DNA of 64,000 nt from contig NZ_FNZV01000017.1 of the NCBI RefSeq assembly GCF_900109555.1, positions 1 to 64,000 of the forward strand, given 5' to 3'. The translations under genes and the position numbers were made by a program. The notes under the pieces are model-generated. The model saw nothing but the letters and a program-made list of their open reading frames with translations. It searched no databases and had not been told where the DNA came from. Every line of letters starts with the position of its first letter. The first letter of the stretch is position 1. The stretch comes from Pacificibacter marinus (GTDB lineage Bacteria > Pseudomonadota > Alphaproteobacteria > Rhodobacterales > Rhodobacteraceae). Of this stretch, positions 1-8,042 are shown piece after piece.

Positions 1-141
1 TGCAACGAGAGGCCTGATACATGACCGCATCCGATCACACGCTCAAACCGTTCAGAAATCTCTTGCACCAATGGGGGCATCCATACATGCAGTAAATGCT
101 ATCAAAAGAGCGGCATCAAACCGCGACAGGTTCAACTTACC

Positions 142-408
142 AGCCAGAACCTCCTGATCATTGATGAGTTGGGCTTCGTTCTGCTCAGTAAATCGGGCGC
201 GGAATTGCTCTTTGAAGTTACATCTCAATGCTACGAACGCGGGTCCATCATCATTACCTCGAACCTGCCCTTTGATGAATGGACCGAGGTCTTCGGCTCT
301 GAGCGGCTGACAGGCGCGTTGCTGGATCGCTTGACCCATCACGTCCACATTCTCGAGATGAACGGCGAAAGCTACAGGCTCAAATACAGCCGTAACAAAC
401 AACAATAA
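142..408 (+). pseudogene. istB fragment (IS21-family ATP-binding transposition helper), C-terminal part only
   Basis: The frame reads NLLIIDELGF, the Walker B segment of IstB, and continues through the conserved blocks GAELLFEV, YERGSIIITSNLPFDEW and LTGALLDRLTHHVHILEMNG to a natural stop. IstB is an AAA+ ATPase of roughly 240-260 residues that works with the IstA transposase. Here only about 88 residues remain, and the Walker A half is gone. The upstream sequence in frame is unrelated and interrupted, so this is a truncated relic. The family call is very secure; it is unlikely to be functional. Confidence 0.85.
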
Positions 409-433
409 TCAAACCTAAATCCAGATCAGAACA

Positions 434-504
434 ATGTTGGCCCAAGGGCCAACATGCGCTTTGGCACGCGTTAGCTATATGACAAGCACTCGCGCCAAAG
501 CGCA
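434..504. repeat. Nested inverted repeats in the IS right end
   Basis: Two perfect inverted repeats follow the istB stop. The first has arms ATGTTGGCCC and GGGCCAACAT separated by only AA. The second has arms TGCGCTTTGGC (455-465) and GCCAAAGCGCA (494-504). They lie inside the element, before the repeat-containing terminus. They could act as a transcription terminator for istB or as part of the transposase-binding end. There is no T-run, so a simple intrinsic terminator is less likely. Confidence 0.6.
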
Positions 505-572
505 TGAAAAACGATAAGTCAGTGGACCAGTTTTACGCCGCGATTTGGCCCCTTTTTACTCTGCGATTGACA

Positions 573-796
573 CCACGCGCGTCGATCTCCTCGGCAATCT
601 TACGCAGGAACGTGGCGCGGTTTGTGCGCGAGGTATTGCCATAACTCTCGAAGGCTACCTCGGCCGCTTCACAGGCTTGCTCTACCAATTCGACTGTACC
701 AACAGCGAACGCATCTGCGGTGCCGCTGACAGGTTCATTGGCAAAACGCTCGACGCCGCCGATCCATTGACCTGCGACCAAATGCTTATGTTTCAA
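573..796 (-). pseudogene. Aldehyde dehydrogenase, N-terminal fragment cut by an IS21-family insertion
   Basis: About 75 residues match the start of an NAD(P)-dependent aldehyde dehydrogenase: LVAGQWIGG, then a VEQACEAAEVAFESY segment and FLRKIAEEIDARG. The frame then runs into the IS terminus (GVNRRVKRG...) and stops at 533. The nucleotide-binding and catalytic domains (about 400 residues) are absent. It is the last gene of the long minus-strand operon and lies 13 bases after the FAH-family gene. That pairing is typical of 2-oxoglutarate-semialdehyde (2,5-dioxovalerate) dehydrogenases, so I infer that function for the intact ancestor. The fragment itself cannot be active. Confidence 0.8.
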
Positions 797-809
797 TATG
801 TTAAATTCC

Positions 810-1976
810 CTAGATCAGGTTTCGTTGTGCGAGATTTCGCATCAAGTGACTCGCGCCGAACGTCCATTCAGGGCAGTGCGTCGAGAGCCGTACGCGGTTG
901 CGAAGCGCACCGAAGCCAGGGGCTGAAATCACAACAGTGTCGTCAATCTTATGAGTGAACCCCTCGCCTTTGACATCGCGGTCTTGCGTCGGCGCAAACA
1001 ACGTCCCGAGGAACAACATCAACCCGTCAGGATATTGGTGATGCCGCCCCACGGTTTGGCGCACCAAGTCCGTCGGGTCGCGGCTGATTTCCTTCATCGA
1101 GGAATGGCCCGTCATGGTGAACCCTTCGGTGCCATGGACGGTCAAATCGACCTCGGCGGCACGCACATCATCAAGCGAGAATGCGCCGTCGAACAGGCGG
1201 ATCACCGGCCCGATGGCACAAGAGGCGTTGTTGTCTTTGGCCTTAGACAGCAACAGCGCCGAGCGCCCCTCGACATCGCGCAGGTTCACGTCATTGCCCA
1301 GCGTCGCGCCCACAATCCTCCCTGCGGAAGAAACCGCAAGAACGACTTCTGGCTCTGGATTATTCCAATTGGAAATCGGGTGCAGCCCGACATCGGCCCC
1401 CGGTCCCATAGATGACAAAACCTGCGCTTTGGAGAACACTTCGGCGTCGGGGCCGATCCCCACTTCGAGATATTGGCTCCACAGCCCTTCAGCGATCAGC
1501 GCCGCCTTGACCTCGGCGGCCTCGTCACTTCCGGCTTTGATGTCGCGCAAACTTTCCCCGATCACGGCCCCCACCCGCGCGCGAATGGTCTCGGCCAATT
1601 GTGGGTCCCCTGCCGCGCGCTCCTCAATCACGCGCTCCACCATTGACGCGGCGAAGGTAACCCCGCACGCCTTCACGGCTTGTAGATCACAAGGGGCGAG
1701 GAAATGCGTTTTCGACAGATCGCCAACTGCGTTGCCCGCAATCGCCTGTACCGCGCCGATATCGCGCCCTTGTGCATTTTTCACATAGTCCGCAGAGGTC
1801 GCCATTTCACAAATATCGCGGACGGTGGGTGCCTCTTTCGAAGTGATATCAATTATCCTGCCCGCGCGAAGTGTCACAACGCTCGGCCCATCCACATCCG
1901 CATTCCAGACGCGGCCCAGTGGCACGCCTTTTCCGTCGAAATCAGAGGCCATTGGTGTCGTATTCAGATCAGACAT
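810..1976 (-). CDS. Fumarylacetoacetate hydrolase-family protein (2-keto-3-deoxy-sugar-acid dehydratase/hydrolase type)
   Basis: This is a 388-residue FAH-superfamily enzyme. The metal-binding core is visible as NPEPEVVLAVS, followed by GNDVNLRDVEGRSALLL, and the C-terminus is the usual VRLSTHCPEWTFGA type. Members act on 2-keto-3-deoxy or 2,4-diketo acids by hydrolysis or dehydration. With an aldehyde dehydrogenase directly downstream, a 2-keto-3-deoxypentonate dehydratase giving 2-oxoglutarate semialdehyde is a reasonable inference, but a hydrolase making pyruvate is also possible. The ATG starting MSDLNTT lies one base after the enoyl-CoA hydratase stop, which fits translational coupling; a longer in-frame extension overlaps that gene and is rejected. 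Confidence 0.8.
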   Translation of the reverse strand: MSDLNTTPMASDFDGKGVPLGRVWNADVDGPSVVTLRAGRIIDITSKEAPTVRDICEMATSADYVKNAQGRDIGAVQAIAGNAVGDLSKTHFLAPCDLQAVKACGVTFAASMVERVIEERAAGDPQLAETIRARVGAVIGESLRDIKAGSDEAAEVKAALIAEGLWSQYLEVGIGPDAEVFSKAQVLSSMGPGADVGLHPISNWNNPEPEVVLAVSSAGRIVGATLGNDVNLRDVEGRSALLLSKAKDNNASCAIGPVIRLFDGAFSLDDVRAAEVDLTVHGTEGFTMTGHSSMKEISRDPTDLVRQTVGRHHQYPDGLMLFLGTLFAPTQDRDVKGEGFTHKIDDTVVISAPGFGALRNRVRLSTHCPEWTFGASHLMRNLAQRNLI

Positions 1977-1977
1977 T

Positions 1978-2745
1978 TTACTTCCGCTCAAAGTTAGGAG
2001 TACGCTTTTCAGCAAAGGCCGCGCGCCCCTCCATGGCATCATCCGTGGCGAAACAAATGGATTGGAGATCACGCTCGTAGGCGATTGCTTTCTCCAATGG
2101 CATATTGAACGCCGCCTTAAGATTTTCACGGGCCGTTTCAGCCGCAATCGGCGCGCGTGACGCTATCGTCTCGGCGATGTCTTTGGCCCGTGCGAGCAAC
2201 TGATCCTTAGGAGCAACTTCACTCAGCAGACCCCATTTCTCCGCCTTTTCTGCGTCGATTGGGTCGCCTGTCATGATCATCAACGCGGCATTCGAGGGCC
2301 CGATTGAATTGGCCAACATCGCCGCCATACCGCCGCCGCCAATCCATCCAAGTTTGATTTCAGGCGCGGCAAGAATAGCCGTATCGGCAGCAATCCGTAT
2401 ATCGCAAGACATCGCCATCTCTAACCCACCGCCAAACGCGTAGCCGTTAATTGCGGCGATAGACGGCTTCAACAAGGCGCGTAATACGTCACAATATTCG
2501 GGACGATTGCGAAAATCCCAAGCGGTCGCGTACCGGTCCAACTCGGCAATATCCGAGCCTGCGCAAAAGGCTTTTCCCGCCCCTGTCAGCACCACCGCGC
2601 GCACCTCATTGTTGGTATTACATACCTCCACCGCGGCCCGCAGTGCGGCCGCCATTTCTGGCGTCATAGCGTTGAGTTTTTGCGGACGGTTGTAAGTGAT
2701 GATGGCCACGTGGCCTTCGATTTCAAGTGTTAGATCATCGCTCAT
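1978..2745 (-). CDS. Enoyl-CoA hydratase/isomerase family protein
   Basis: This is a 255-residue crotonase-fold protein. The oxyanion-hole segments AGKAFCAGSDIAEL and NGYAFGGGLEMAMSCD are present. Both acidic positions of classical hydratases are kept: the Glu in GGGLE and the Glu in APEIKLG. Hydration or isomerisation of a CoA thioester is therefore plausible. It overlaps the upstream binding-protein homologue by four bases and is one base from the FAH-family gene, so it is translated as part of that block. The companion CaiB/BaiF transferase would make its CoA substrate. The true substrate is unknown. Confidence 0.85.
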   Translation of the reverse strand: MSDDLTLEIEGHVAIITYNRPQKLNAMTPEMAAALRAAVEVCNTNNEVRAVVLTGAGKAFCAGSDIAELDRYATAWDFRNRPEYCDVLRALLKPSIAAINGYAFGGGLEMAMSCDIRIAADTAILAAPEIKLGWIGGGGMAAMLANSIGPSNAALMIMTGDPIDAEKAEKWGLLSEVAPKDQLLARAKDIAETIASRAPIAAETARENLKAAFNMPLEKAIAYERDLQSICFATDDAMEGRAAFAEKRTPNFERK

Positions 2746-3857
2746 GCGAGGCTCCTTTCAAGGCGGTTGGCATGGAACATTTCTGTCATCCGTGCCGCAA
2801 CTGTGTTTGCATCAATGTCTGTGTCCAAAGCCATGCGCAGGTAGGCGGAGGCATCGGATTGGAAAGCAATATAGCCGTTGTGGCGGGGGCGAATGGTCGC
2901 CGCCTCCAATGTGTCGCGTGTGTTGTCATAGAACCCGCCACTGGCGGCGTTCACGTCCGCATCTGCCCATGCGCTTCGCAGACTGGGTTGCCCATCGTGG
3001 TCAGGAATGAAACCAGATTGCGCCTCGGGCGACATCAACCACATCAAGTGGTCGCGTAACGCGTCCGATACTTGCGCACACTGTGACAGCGCAATACCCG
3101 TCCCGCCAATAATCGAACCAGGGGGGCCAGCGCCCACCCGTGGTGCATCGTGAAACCGCAACGGTTTTTCCCTGCCGCCGCGCGCATAATTCACATAGCC
3201 GTAGATCAAAGGGATCAGCGCGATGTCGTCGTGGGTCGACATGTGCTCCAACAAGCCAATCGGGTTCAGGCCGAGGGCCGCCTTGGATGCATGGGTGAAA
3301 AGCTGTTGCAAAATCGAATAGGCACGCGCCAGCACACTGTCGTTTGGCCAGTTACCATTGGACATATCGGTGGTGGGCTCAAGTGCTGCGATGATGGACA
3401 AGAGGCTCAAAAATGCATGCGGCCCCGCCAAAGACAAGGCGACATTGCCAGACTCCGAAAGCGCCACAACCTCATCCCAATTCTTTGGCACAGTGTCGAT
3501 GAGATCAGGGCGAAGGGCCATGACCTGCGAGGCGGCATCGAGGGGCAAGGCCCACAACTTCCCATTCATCTCATAGCTTGTGAAAGACGGCCCCACGGCG
3601 GTGGCTGCGAACGCCTCCAATTGCGCCGAAGAGAAAAGCGACTCTAACGGTTGCAAGCACTCTGCGGCCATTGCCTCCCCCAGATGCGGGTGATCCAAAA
3701 CCACCAGATCGTAACGCGCGCACAGCTCCGCAATCGGAGCACTTTCAAACCCCTCAAGCGGCTGCACATCCCACCGCACTGGGCCCCCGTTCTTCTCGGC
3801 AGCGGCCAATGCATTGTAACCTCTTGGGTGATCCCACGTTAGGCCTCGGTAGGTCAT
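2742..3857 (-). CDS. Leaderless homologue of sugar-binding (extracellular solute-binding family 1) proteins
   Basis: This 371-residue protein resembles ABC sugar-binding proteins: it opens RGLTWDHPRGYNAL and has the lobe segments ARYDLVVLDHPHLGEA, NGKLWALPLDAA and GGTGIALSQCA. It has no signal peptide: the first residues are MTYRGLTWDHPRG, with no hydrophobic stretch and no twin-arginine motif. It overlaps the CoA-transferase upstream and the enoyl-CoA hydratase downstream by four bases each, so it is embedded among cytoplasmic enzymes. A cytoplasmic role (ligand sensing, or an enzyme built on the binding-protein fold) is inferred. A missed signal peptide is unlikely because an upstream start would lie inside the CoA-transferase gene. 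Confidence 0.7.
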   Translation of the reverse strand: MTYRGLTWDHPRGYNALAAAEKNGGPVRWDVQPLEGFESAPIAELCARYDLVVLDHPHLGEAMAAECLQPLESLFSSAQLEAFAATAVGPSFTSYEMNGKLWALPLDAASQVMALRPDLIDTVPKNWDEVVALSESGNVALSLAGPHAFLSLLSIIAALEPTTDMSNGNWPNDSVLARAYSILQQLFTHASKAALGLNPIGLLEHMSTHDDIALIPLIYGYVNYARGGREKPLRFHDAPRVGAGPPGSIIGGTGIALSQCAQVSDALRDHLMWLMSPEAQSGFIPDHDGQPSLRSAWADADVNAASGGFYDNTRDTLEAATIRPRHNGYIAFQSDASAYLRMALDTDIDANTVAARMTEMFHANRLERSLA

Positions 3858-5047
3858 TTTTCCCTCCGCCCGATAACACCTGTATCTGCGAGGCTTTGGA
3901 TGTCCTGCTCAGAAACACCCAGATCCTTGAGGATATCGTCAGTATGCTCCCCCGTAAGCGGCGCGCCATAGCGGATCGACGACGGGGTTCGGCCAAAACG
4001 AATAGGGAACCCTGGCGTTTTGACCCGCCCCTCGGTCGGGTGGTCGTATTCCACGAAGGTCTGGTTGTGAGCGATTTGCGGGTCGGCAACCAGATCCGCG
4101 TAACTGTAGACGGGGCCAGACCAAACACCCTCGGCCTCAAGGCGTTTCAACACGTCATCGGTATTGAATTTGACCACAGCTTCGCGGACCATTGCGAATG
4201 TCTGATCTCGGTCAGTCCAACCCGCTTGATCGACATCCAAGCCGCTCAGTGCGGGCGCGTCAAGCGCGCGTGACAACCCGTCGAAATCGGGCATCGCAAT
4301 GGCGATGTAGCCGTTACGCGTTTTGAACGTCCCGTAGGGCGCACGAATATAGGAGTGGGCGTGAGGCTCGTCGCTCCGCGTTTGCGGGACGCCCCCCACG
4401 GTAAAGACTGACAGCTCCTGCATCTGCAGCGTGGTAATGGCGTCAAGCATGTTGACTTCAACCTTTTGTCCCTCGCCTGTACGTTCGCGGTGCAGCAAAG
4501 CCGCCAATGCGCCCTCAAACGCCGAATACGCTGTCACGGCATCGACCAAGTATTGCCCCGCCGCTTGTGGTGCCTCTCCCTTGCGCCCCGCCGACAGCAT
4601 CGCCCCCGACATCGCCTGCAACAGCAGGTCTTGACCGGGGCGTTTCACGTATGGGCCGGTCTCGCCGAAGCCCGACATCGAGACGTAAACGAGGTTGGGG
4701 TTGATCGCCGCCAGCGTGTCGTAGTCCACCCCCAAACGATCCGCGACACCTGCGCGGTAGTTTTGGATGAACACGTCTGATTTTGCGACAAGTTGACGGA
4801 TGATTTTGTGGCCTTCATCTGATTTTAGATCAATCGCCAGCGAGCGTTTGTTGCGGTTGAGCGACAAAAACGAGACGTTGATCTCGTTGCCCTTCGCGTC
4901 ACCTGCGGCTGTGTGGCGTTGCCATTCACCGTTGACGGGTTCGATCTTGATCACATCGGCCCCAAGATCACCCAAACGCTGCGCGGCCAAAGGCCCCGCC
5001 ATCGCGATTGAGCAGTCCAAAACGGTGTAGCCTTTTAGGATAGTCAT
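3854..5047 (-). CDS. CaiB/BaiF family (class III) CoA-transferase
   Basis: The 397-residue protein has the family hallmarks: an N-terminal VLDCSIAMAGPLAAQRLGDLGADVIKIEP block, the SFLSLNRNKRSLAIDL segment, and KRPGQDLLLQAMSG, where Asp140 matches the catalytic aspartate. These enzymes move CoA between carboxylic acids. In this operon it presumably activates a sugar-derived acid for the enoyl-CoA hydratase two genes downstream. It starts 8 bases after the SDR gene. The specific acid cannot be read from the sequence. Confidence 0.9.
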   Translation of the reverse strand: MTILKGYTVLDCSIAMAGPLAAQRLGDLGADVIKIEPVNGEWQRHTAAGDAKGNEINVSFLSLNRNKRSLAIDLKSDEGHKIIRQLVAKSDVFIQNYRAGVADRLGVDYDTLAAINPNLVYVSMSGFGETGPYVKRPGQDLLLQAMSGAMLSAGRKGEAPQAAGQYLVDAVTAYSAFEGALAALLHRERTGEGQKVEVNMLDAITTLQMQELSVFTVGGVPQTRSDEPHAHSYIRAPYGTFKTRNGYIAIAMPDFDGLSRALDAPALSGLDVDQAGWTDRDQTFAMVREAVVKFNTDDVLKRLEAEGVWSGPVYSYADLVADPQIAHNQTFVEYDHPTEGRVKTPGFPIRFGRTPSSIRYGAPLTGEHTDDILKDLGVSEQDIQSLADTGVIGRREK

Positions 5048-5055
5048 GCTGTGCC

Positions 5056-5838
5056 TCAGTTCATGTTCCAGCCGCCATCGACGGCAATTGATTGTCCAGT
5101 TACGAAGCCCGCGCCCTGCGAGGCGAGGAACAAAATGACCGACGCGATGTCATGTGGCGTGCCGCGTCGTTTGATCGATTGGTGATCGAGCACAAAGGCT
5201 TTGTAGCCTTCTGGGTCGGGGTGGATTTTCTCGGCATCGGTGGGGAAGGCCCCCGGCGCGATGGCGTTTGAGGTGATGCCCCATTTGCCAAATTCCCGCG
5301 CCCAAGCGCGGGTCAGCCCGAGCAACGCGCCCTTGGACTGCACATAGGGCGAAAGGTTTTCCCAGCCGCCAGACAATGTAATTGAGGTGACATTGATGAT
5401 GCGGCCCCAGCCTTGATCTCGCATACCGGGAAGCGCTTCCTTCACGCAGATCAGCGCCGCTTCGACGTTGACCGCGTGCACCGCACGATGCTCGTCTAAG
5501 CTAAAGTCTTCGAAGGGCTTTGACGGGTAAATCGCCGCATTGTTGATAACCACATCAATCGGCGCCTCAGCCGTTATATCTTGTAGGGTCTTGGTCAACG
5601 CATCCATGTCTGTCATGTCCAACTCGATGAGATGCAGCCGCTCCGCCAACTCCGGCGGCGTGTCCGATAGCAAAAACTCGTTCTTGCTGTGGTCACGGTC
5701 AATGGCGAACACTGTGGCCCCCGTCGCCAGCAAATCCAGCGTGGTTTGATGACCCAATCCGCCCGAGGCACCTGTGTATAAAACGCGGCGGCCCTGCATG
5801 GAGTCAGACGTTCCAATTACGACGTTTGTCGCGCTCAT
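5056..5838 (-). CDS. Short-chain dehydrogenase/reductase (SDR)
   Basis: This is a 260-residue classical SDR. TGASGGLG at residues 22-29 is the dinucleotide-binding glycine motif, and NNAAIYPSKPF is the NNAG-type motif. The catalytic Ser lies in INVTSITLSGG and the Tyr/Lys in SPYVQSKGAL. The C-terminus is VTGQSIAVDGGWNMN. It probably oxidises a hydroxyl of a sugar, lactone or polyol with NAD(P). It overlaps the DUF4432 gene by four bases. A later Met at residue 14 is an alternative start, but the overlap favours the upstream one. Confidence 0.9.
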   Translation of the reverse strand: MSATNVVIGTSDSMQGRRVLYTGASGGLGHQTTLDLLATGATVFAIDRDHSKNEFLLSDTPPELAERLHLIELDMTDMDALTKTLQDITAEAPIDVVINNAAIYPSKPFEDFSLDEHRAVHAVNVEAALICVKEALPGMRDQGWGRIINVTSITLSGGWENLSPYVQSKGALLGLTRAWAREFGKWGITSNAIAPGAFPTDAEKIHPDPEGYKAFVLDHQSIKRRGTPHDIASVILFLASQGAGFVTGQSIAVDGGWNMN

Positions 5839-7013
5839 CCTCGGCCTCCAATCGGCGCGAACACCCCTGTTGGCTTCGGAAAATCTTCATCCGGCTGCAT
5901 GATAATACACTGAATTTTGGCTTCGGCACTTGCCACTGCTGCGGCATCATCCAGCACGGTAAATCGGGAGTCATAGCGACGGTTCTCACCATGTTCGAGC
6001 CAGATCATCTCACCTCGATCCCGCGCCGCATTGTTGCCCAAAACGTGATGGGTCGATGGCTCGATCCCGATCGCATATTGCCCCGCTTGCAGGTTTTGCC
6101 AATTAAATTGACAGGGGAATTGCGCAGCTTTGGTGGTCACCATCAGGCCCAGGCCCAAGCGGTCATTCACCAGCGCGACGGGGATTTCACCAGCCCCGTC
6201 CGCGACCATGGCATGTTGCCAGACTTGCTCGTGAAAATTCTGCTGCGGCTCAGGCAGAATACGGTAGCCAACACCTTGTTGTTCATAGGTGTTTTCGTGA
6301 GCGGCCCAGACGACTTCTTTGATCGGCGCGAGATAGCGCGCACCCTCTTCGAGCACAGGATGGCCGAGATTGATGTGATAGCAATACATATGCGGCGTGC
6401 GGTAGAAGCCACGGTTCGTGACCTCGTCGGTGAGCTGGATGTCATTGGTGCCAACCTCCACCTCGATGCGACGGCGCAGCTCCAAGTTTTCGCCAAACAC
6501 AACCGCTTGCGTCACGACTCCTTCGGCCCACAAGAAACACCGGTCTCCCTCCCAACGCTCGCCATAGCCCGTCAATCGCGCAGGAATAGTGCCAACCCGC
6601 CCATGCAGCGAGTGTTGGGCATTCTGGCGTGGCGCATAATTATATTCCTCCGTGGAGGTCTCGTTCATGAACAGCGTGTGATCCAACCCGCAGGTGACCA
6701 TCAGCCCAGAGAAACTGCGCAACCAGCCAAGACCGCCCTCGCCCTCATATTCATGCAGCGCAGGATGGCGGAACCCTGTGGGGGAATGCCAGCCAATAGC
6801 GCGACCTTGATGCTCGCATTCCGCGATGTCCATGGCCCGATCCACCAAAACGGTGAACCGCAACCCCGTGCCGGAGCGAAACTCCAACATCCGAATGCCG
6901 CGTTCCACGCCATCAGACAGCTCCAGACTACGCACACCAGCGGCATGGCCAAGGCCACCACTCAATGCTGCGACCTCTTTTCGAGTCAGATCTTTGTCGT
7001 ACAATTTGACCAT
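5835..7013 (-). CDS. DUF4432 family protein (aldose 1-epimerase-like)
   Basis: The 392-residue protein reads as a galactose-mutarotase-fold protein of the DUF4432 type: LRFTVLVDRAMDIAECEHQGRAIGW near residues 55-80, LMVTCGLDHT, HSLHGRVGTIPA, and GIEPSTHHVLGNNAARDRGE near the C-terminus. Such proteins are thought to act on sugar anomers or to bind sugars. The start was set at MVKLYDKD because a GGAGAC ribosome site lies just upstream; a Met six codons earlier is possible. Neighbours are a TIM-barrel isomerase upstream and an SDR downstream, which supports a sugar substrate. Confidence 0.8.
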   Translation of the reverse strand: MVKLYDKDLTRKEVAALSGGLGHAAGVRSLELSDGVERGIRMLEFRSGTGLRFTVLVDRAMDIAECEHQGRAIGWHSPTGFRHPALHEYEGEGGLGWLRSFSGLMVTCGLDHTLFMNETSTEEYNYAPRQNAQHSLHGRVGTIPARLTGYGERWEGDRCFLWAEGVVTQAVVFGENLELRRRIEVEVGTNDIQLTDEVTNRGFYRTPHMYCYHINLGHPVLEEGARYLAPIKEVVWAAHENTYEQQGVGYRILPEPQQNFHEQVWQHAMVADGAGEIPVALVNDRLGLGLMVTTKAAQFPCQFNWQNLQAGQYAIGIEPSTHHVLGNNAARDRGEMIWLEHGENRRYDSRFTVLDDAAAVASAEAKIQCIIMQPDEDFPKPTGVFAPIGGRG

Positions 7014-7116
7014 TACGTCTCCGTTCACCAACGCGCATCGCCTTGGTGTTCTTCGTTAAGTATCGTTTTGATCGGGCCGCAGAGAAACTGCGACCCAAGG
7101 GTTAGATGCTGCTAAA

Positions 7117-8028
7117 TCAGCACCCGTTTTCGCGCAGTTTTCCGTCTAGGAAGGCCTTCGCGCGCGGCACGTCTGCCTCTTCCAGATGCTCGATGATCAT
7201 CGGAATATTCGGATGCTTTTTAGCGAGGCGTTGCAGGTAGAGGTCGTAGTTCAAGTCACCAAGACCCGGGGCCGGCAATTCGATCGCCCCTACACCGCGA
7301 AACGTGTGGCTTTCAGCCGCGTCTTCGTCGCCGATATCACTGTGCTTTTCGCCCATATCGACGGACGATTTCACATCTTTGGCGTGGGCCAGACAGATTT
7401 TGTCGGAGAGCGCATCGAACACATGGTTCAGCGTCTCGTCCATCTTGCCGATGTTGTGATCCTCGAAGTAATTCGTTGGATCCATGATCAAGCCCAAGCC
7501 AGGATGATCCACCTCGGCGAACATGCGCAATGTCTCCTCGACCGAGCCAACAACGTTGTTCACGTAAGTCTCCAGCAGGAAAACAGAGCCGTGATCATAG
7601 GCATGTTGCGCCAGATCAGCGATCACAGTGCGGCAGTCATCCCAGCCCTCTTCGGTCTTGTTCTTCGGGTGGTGTACCCAATCGCTCTCGGTGTCGAACG
7701 TCCCTGTCTCAGAGCACACGTAAGGCGAGCCGAGATACTGCGCATTGGCGAGCACTTCTTTGAAGTGGGTCAAAAGTTGCTTGCGGCGTTCGGGATCAGG
7801 ATGCACTATATTGGTGTAGCAAGAGGTTGCCGAAATCGGCAGGTGGTGGTCGCGGAACGTTTCGCGGATCACTTTGCATTTCTCTTTGGTGATATTGCCC
7901 GTCGACAGGTCCATATCTTTGAAATGCAAGTCGAGCTGCACCGTATTAAAGTTATGGCCGCGAATGACTTCGCAGGTTTTTTTGAGATCATACGGGAAAT
8001 ATCCCGAGAAAATTCCTGTTTGCATCAT
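7117..8028 (-). CDS. Sugar phosphate isomerase/epimerase-like TIM-barrel protein (xylose isomerase-like)
   Basis: This is a 303-residue AP-endonuclease-2-type TIM barrel. Likely divalent-metal ligands sit in the usual strand ends: Glu in VFLLETYVNN, Asp in LGLIMDPTNYFED, His in ICLAHAKDVK and Glu in PMIIEHLEE. Family members isomerise or epimerise sugars, and some act on 3-keto-glycosides next to Gfo/Idh dehydrogenases, as here. The gene follows the oxidoreductase by 14 bases. About 100 non-coding bases separate it from the DUF4432 gene. Confidence 0.85.
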   Translation of the reverse strand: MMQTGIFSGYFPYDLKKTCEVIRGHNFNTVQLDLHFKDMDLSTGNITKEKCKVIRETFRDHHLPISATSCYTNIVHPDPERRKQLLTHFKEVLANAQYLGSPYVCSETGTFDTESDWVHHPKNKTEEGWDDCRTVIADLAQHAYDHGSVFLLETYVNNVVGSVEETLRMFAEVDHPGLGLIMDPTNYFEDHNIGKMDETLNHVFDALSDKICLAHAKDVKSSVDMGEKHSDIGDEDAAESHTFRGVGAIELPAPGLGDLNYDLYLQRLAKKHPNIPMIIEHLEEADVPRAKAFLDGKLRENGC

Positions 8029-8042
8029 AGTGAGTTCCTCCC

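Larger units (their letters stand above)
109..572 (+). mobile_element. Right-end remnant of an IS21-family element
   Basis: This stretch holds the 3' part of an istB-type helper gene and the terminal non-coding end of the element. Read inward from the right, the outer end starts TGTCAATCGCAGAG, and an IS21-type TG...CA terminus is expected. The boundary sits inside an aldehyde dehydrogenase gene, which changes abruptly at about 572. The left part is missing or rearranged: sequence before about 142 no longer reads as IstB and contains a stop in that frame. No istA is visible in the window, so the copy cannot move by itself. Confidence 0.75.

Noticed and set aside
1977-2147. N-terminal extension of the FAH-family gene by 57 codons
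   Set aside because: It lies entirely inside the enoyl-CoA hydratase gene in another frame, and MSDLNTT one base after that gene's stop is a much better start.
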